10,000 nucleotides of DNA, from the NCBI RefSeq assembly GCF_020217005.1, contig NZ_JAIWOI010000157.1:1-10000 (forward strand), written 5' to 3'. The position numbers and the translations under genes are program-made. Positions 9,035 through 10,000 of the stretch are shown piece after piece. Below the pieces are notes generated by a model. The model saw nothing but the letters and a program-made list of their open reading frames with translations, did no database searches and was not told the DNA's origin. The DNA comes from Rheinheimera sp. (GTDB lineage Bacteria > Pseudomonadota > Gammaproteobacteria > Enterobacterales > Alteromonadaceae). Numbering within the stretch: the first letter of the stretch is position 1; the number at the start of each line of letters is the position of its first letter.

Positions 9035-9051
9035 AATTTTTTCACCGGACC

Positions 9052-9071
9052 TAAAGCCACTACGGGCTTTA
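9052..9071. other. Hairpin in the clpS-cspD intergenic region
   Basis: TAAAGCC (9052-9058) pairs perfectly with GGCTTTA (9065-9071) around a 6-base loop. No T-run follows on either strand, so it is not a simple terminator. It would lie in the clpS leader if transcription starts near 9090. Confidence 0.35.
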
Positions 9072-9137
9072 CAGTCACTCTGTGTCTCTTACATATAGAT
9101 AGTACCTGTACAACAGCTTTACAAGGGTGTAAAAAAC

Positions 9138-9165
9138 TTGACTAGCTGCACAAATTATCTACAGT
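9138..9165 (+). promoter_or_regulatory. Candidate cspD promoter
   Basis: TTGACT (9138-9143) matches the -35 consensus at five of six bases. TACAGT (9160-9165) matches the -10 consensus at four of six, with a 16-base spacer. The implied start near 9172 gives a leader of roughly 70 bases before cspD. The leader ends in the strong ribosome site AAGGA (9234-9238). Confidence 0.45.
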
Positions 9166-9244
9166 AAATGGTGGAGTCTGCCAACAGATCCCCGTTGCTC
9201 CGCCTTAGAATACAGAATTTAGCTAACTTAGAGAAGGAAGTAGT

Positions 9245-9466
9245 ATGGCTACCGGTAAAGTGAAATGGTTCAATAATGCCAAAGGATTTGGGTTTATTCG
9301 TGAAGATGGTCGTGACGAAGACATCTTCGCCCATTATTCAACCATTAACATGGATGGCTACCGTACGCTGAAGGCCGGCCAGGATGTGGTGTTTGACCTG
9401 TCTGAGGGCCCAAAGGGTTTACATGCAGTAAATATCGCACTGCCAGAAGGTCACAAACCTGAATAA
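9245..9466 (+). CDS. cspD: Cold-shock-domain protein CspD
   Basis: 73-residue single cold-shock domain that binds single-stranded nucleic acid. It is closer to E. coli CspD (74 residues) than to CspA. VKWFNNAKGFGFI (6-18) contains RNP1 (KGFGFI, 13-18), and RNP2 appears as DIFAHY (26-31). The following STINMDGYRTLKAGQ and GPKGLHA blocks are CspD-like. In E. coli, CspD is a stationary-phase protein that inhibits DNA replication; the same role here is inference. The ATG at 9245 follows AAGGA (9234-9238) by six bases. Divergent placement from clpS is the same as in E. coli. A clear terminator follows 26 bases after the stop, so it is a single-gene unit. Confidence 0.95.
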   Translation: MATGKVKWFNNAKGFGFIREDGRDEDIFAHYSTINMDGYRTLKAGQDVVFDLSEGPKGLHAVNIALPEGHKPE

Positions 9467-9492
9467 CCACCTGAAGCTCAGATGTCTATATG

Positions 9493-9518
9493 AAATGCCG
9501 GCATAAGCCGGCATTTTT
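9493..9518 (+). terminator. Intrinsic terminator of cspD
   Basis: A perfect 10-bp stem (AAATGCCGGC, 9493-9502, with GCCGGCATTT, 9507-9516) has an ATAA loop and ends in a run of five T, 26 bases after the cspD stop. Confidence 0.92.
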
Positions 9519-9520
9519 CT

Positions 9521-9599
9521 TTATTCGATGCCATCCCTGGCGCTCCCCCTTCAGGGCCAACGCTTGCGTTGTTAACAAAACGGCAGGATAGCCGTTTTG
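9521..9599. repeat. Mosaic intergenic repeat, unit A, ending in a hairpin
   Basis: This unit begins TTATTCGATGCCATCCCTGG and resembles a second unit at 9666 (ATTCG-TGCCATCC-TGGCGCTC shared). It ends in a perfect 9-bp hairpin: CAAAACGGC (9576-9584), loop AGGATA, GCCGTTTTG (9591-9599). No coding frame is evident. I do not recognise a named family. Confidence 0.6.
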
Positions 9600-9601
9600 C
9601 A

Positions 9602-9665
9602 CAGCTTTAGCTGCCGAAGGCGAACATCATGGATGATGTGAGTGAAAAACATCCCAAATGTTTTT
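9602..9665. other. Run of three short hairpins between the mosaic repeat units
   Basis: Three perfect stems follow one another: CAGCT/AGCTG (9602-9613), ACATCAT/ATGATGT (9624-9639) and AAAAACAT/ATGTTTTT (9645-9665). The last has a T-run after it and resembles the hairpin closing unit B. No gene is visible here. Confidence 0.55.
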
Positions 9666-9748
9666 TTATTCGCTGCCATCCTTGGCGCTCACCCTTTCGA
9701 GCCATCGTCGCTTCGCTCCAATGTTAAAAAACATTCCCGATGTTTTTT
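9666..9748. repeat. Mosaic intergenic repeat, unit B, ending in a hairpin
   Basis: This is a diverged copy of unit A in the same orientation (TTATTCGCTGCCATCCTTGG at the start). It ends in a perfect 9-bp AT-rich hairpin: AAAAAACAT (9726-9734), loop TCCCG, ATGTTTTTT (9740-9748). That hairpin has the same position in the unit as the unit A hairpin, but a different stem sequence. Confidence 0.6.
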
Positions 9749-9754
9749 TCTCTT

Positions 9755-9920
9755 TCGTACTTGAAGCTGCAGCATTGTTGGCCGAACTCCTCGCCCCAGT
9801 TATTTTGAAAATACTCACCAGACATGACGTGCGAGTTCTCGCATCAATCCAAATGCACGCAGGACAACTATGCTCCTGGGGTCTCGCGCGTTTGCCGCCT
9901 GGCTACAACATTAATTATTT
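9755..9920 (-). repeat. Third, diverged ERIC-like element with internal insertion
   Basis: In reverse orientation to the two copies near clpA, the left arm (9755-9800; CTTGAAGCTGCAG, CTCGCCCCAGT) and the right arm (9866-9920) match those copies. A 22-base exact match covers 9866-9887 (AACTATGCTCC...GTCTCGC). Between the arms, about 65 bases (9801-9865) replace roughly 10 bases of loop. The insertion contains its own small hairpin TGCGAG-TT-CTCGCA. ERIC elements with internal insertions of similar size are known in enterobacteria. The outer ends have decayed. Confidence 0.72.
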
Positions 9921-9938
9921 TGGCGATGCACAAAAAAG

Positions 9939-9963
9939 AAAAAGGCGCACGAGGCGCCTTTTT
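9939..9963 (-). terminator. Intrinsic terminator of the gene entering from the right
   Basis: A 10-bp stem (AAAAAGGCGC, 9939-9948, with GCGCCTTTTT, 9954-9963) has a 5-base loop and A/T runs on both sides. It lies 23 bases beyond a minus-strand stop codon at 9987-9989, the normal place for that gene's terminator. Its symmetry allows it to work on the plus strand as well. Confidence 0.8.
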
Positions 9964-9986
9964 ACATTCAAGATAACAGTCTGTAA

Positions 9987-10000
9987 TTACAGCGCAGCTA
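9987..10000 (-). CDS. Last codons of a minus-strand gene (possibly isocitrate dehydrogenase)
   Basis: Reading the minus strand from the right edge gives a partial codon, then GCT GCG CTG TAA (Ala-Ala-Leu-stop). The terminator just downstream supports a real gene end. From gene order in Shewanella and Vibrio relatives, I would expect the monomeric NADP isocitrate dehydrogenase gene (icd) next to cspD. The four codons cannot prove identity. Confidence 0.35.

Noticed and set aside
9105..9115. LexA-like site (CTGT...ACAG type) upstream of cspD
   Set aside because: CTGTACAACAG has a 4- to 5-base gap between half-sites, far short of the LexA spacing.
9981..9992. Perfect 12-base palindrome CTGTAATTACAG
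   Set aside because: It overlaps the stop codon of the incoming gene and is short enough to occur by chance; no further evidence for a regulator site.

Overview
The window looks like chromosomal DNA of a free-living gammaproteobacterium. The proteins resemble those of E. coli, Vibrio and Shewanella. Moderate base composition, an Alteromonadales-type gene order and a very large propeller-type sensor kinase suggest the Rheinheimera/Alishewanella/Shewanella side of the group. That placement is inference from memory of families and gene order, not from a search.

Layout. Positions 1-3042 (minus strand) hold the first 1014 codons of a large membrane sensor histidine kinase that runs off the left edge. 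A 231-bp divergent region separates it from a plus-strand run: trxB (thioredoxin reductase), aat (Leu/Phe-tRNA-protein transferase), bpt (Asp/Glu leucyltransferase) and infA (initiation factor IF-1), which ends in a strong hairpin terminator. Convergent to this run, on the minus strand, are clpA (right) and, upstream of it, clpS. The infA-clpA junction holds two tandem, nearly identical copies of an ERIC-like element with a period of exactly 127 bp. Divergent from clpS is cspD on the plus strand with its own terminator. The right end (9467-9986) has no gene but is full of structure: a two-copy diverged repeat with AT-rich hairpins, a third, inverted ERIC-like element with an internal insertion, and a terminator that probably serves a minus-strand gene whose last codons enter at the right edge.

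How the genes work together. Aat adds Leu/Phe to proteins with N-terminal Arg/Lys, and Bpt adds Leu to proteins with N-terminal Asp/Glu. ClpS recognises the resulting N-terminal residues and hands the substrates to ClpA, which unfolds them into ClpP (not in this window). Both transferases, the adaptor and the unfoldase of the bacterial N-degron pathway therefore sit within about 4.8 kb. infA and trxB are housekeeping neighbours, and cspD is the usual divergent partner of clpS.

I see no phage, transposase, CRISPR, tRNA or rRNA. The least ordinary material is the repeat content: three ERIC-like copies in two states, and the mosaic hairpin repeats near the right end.
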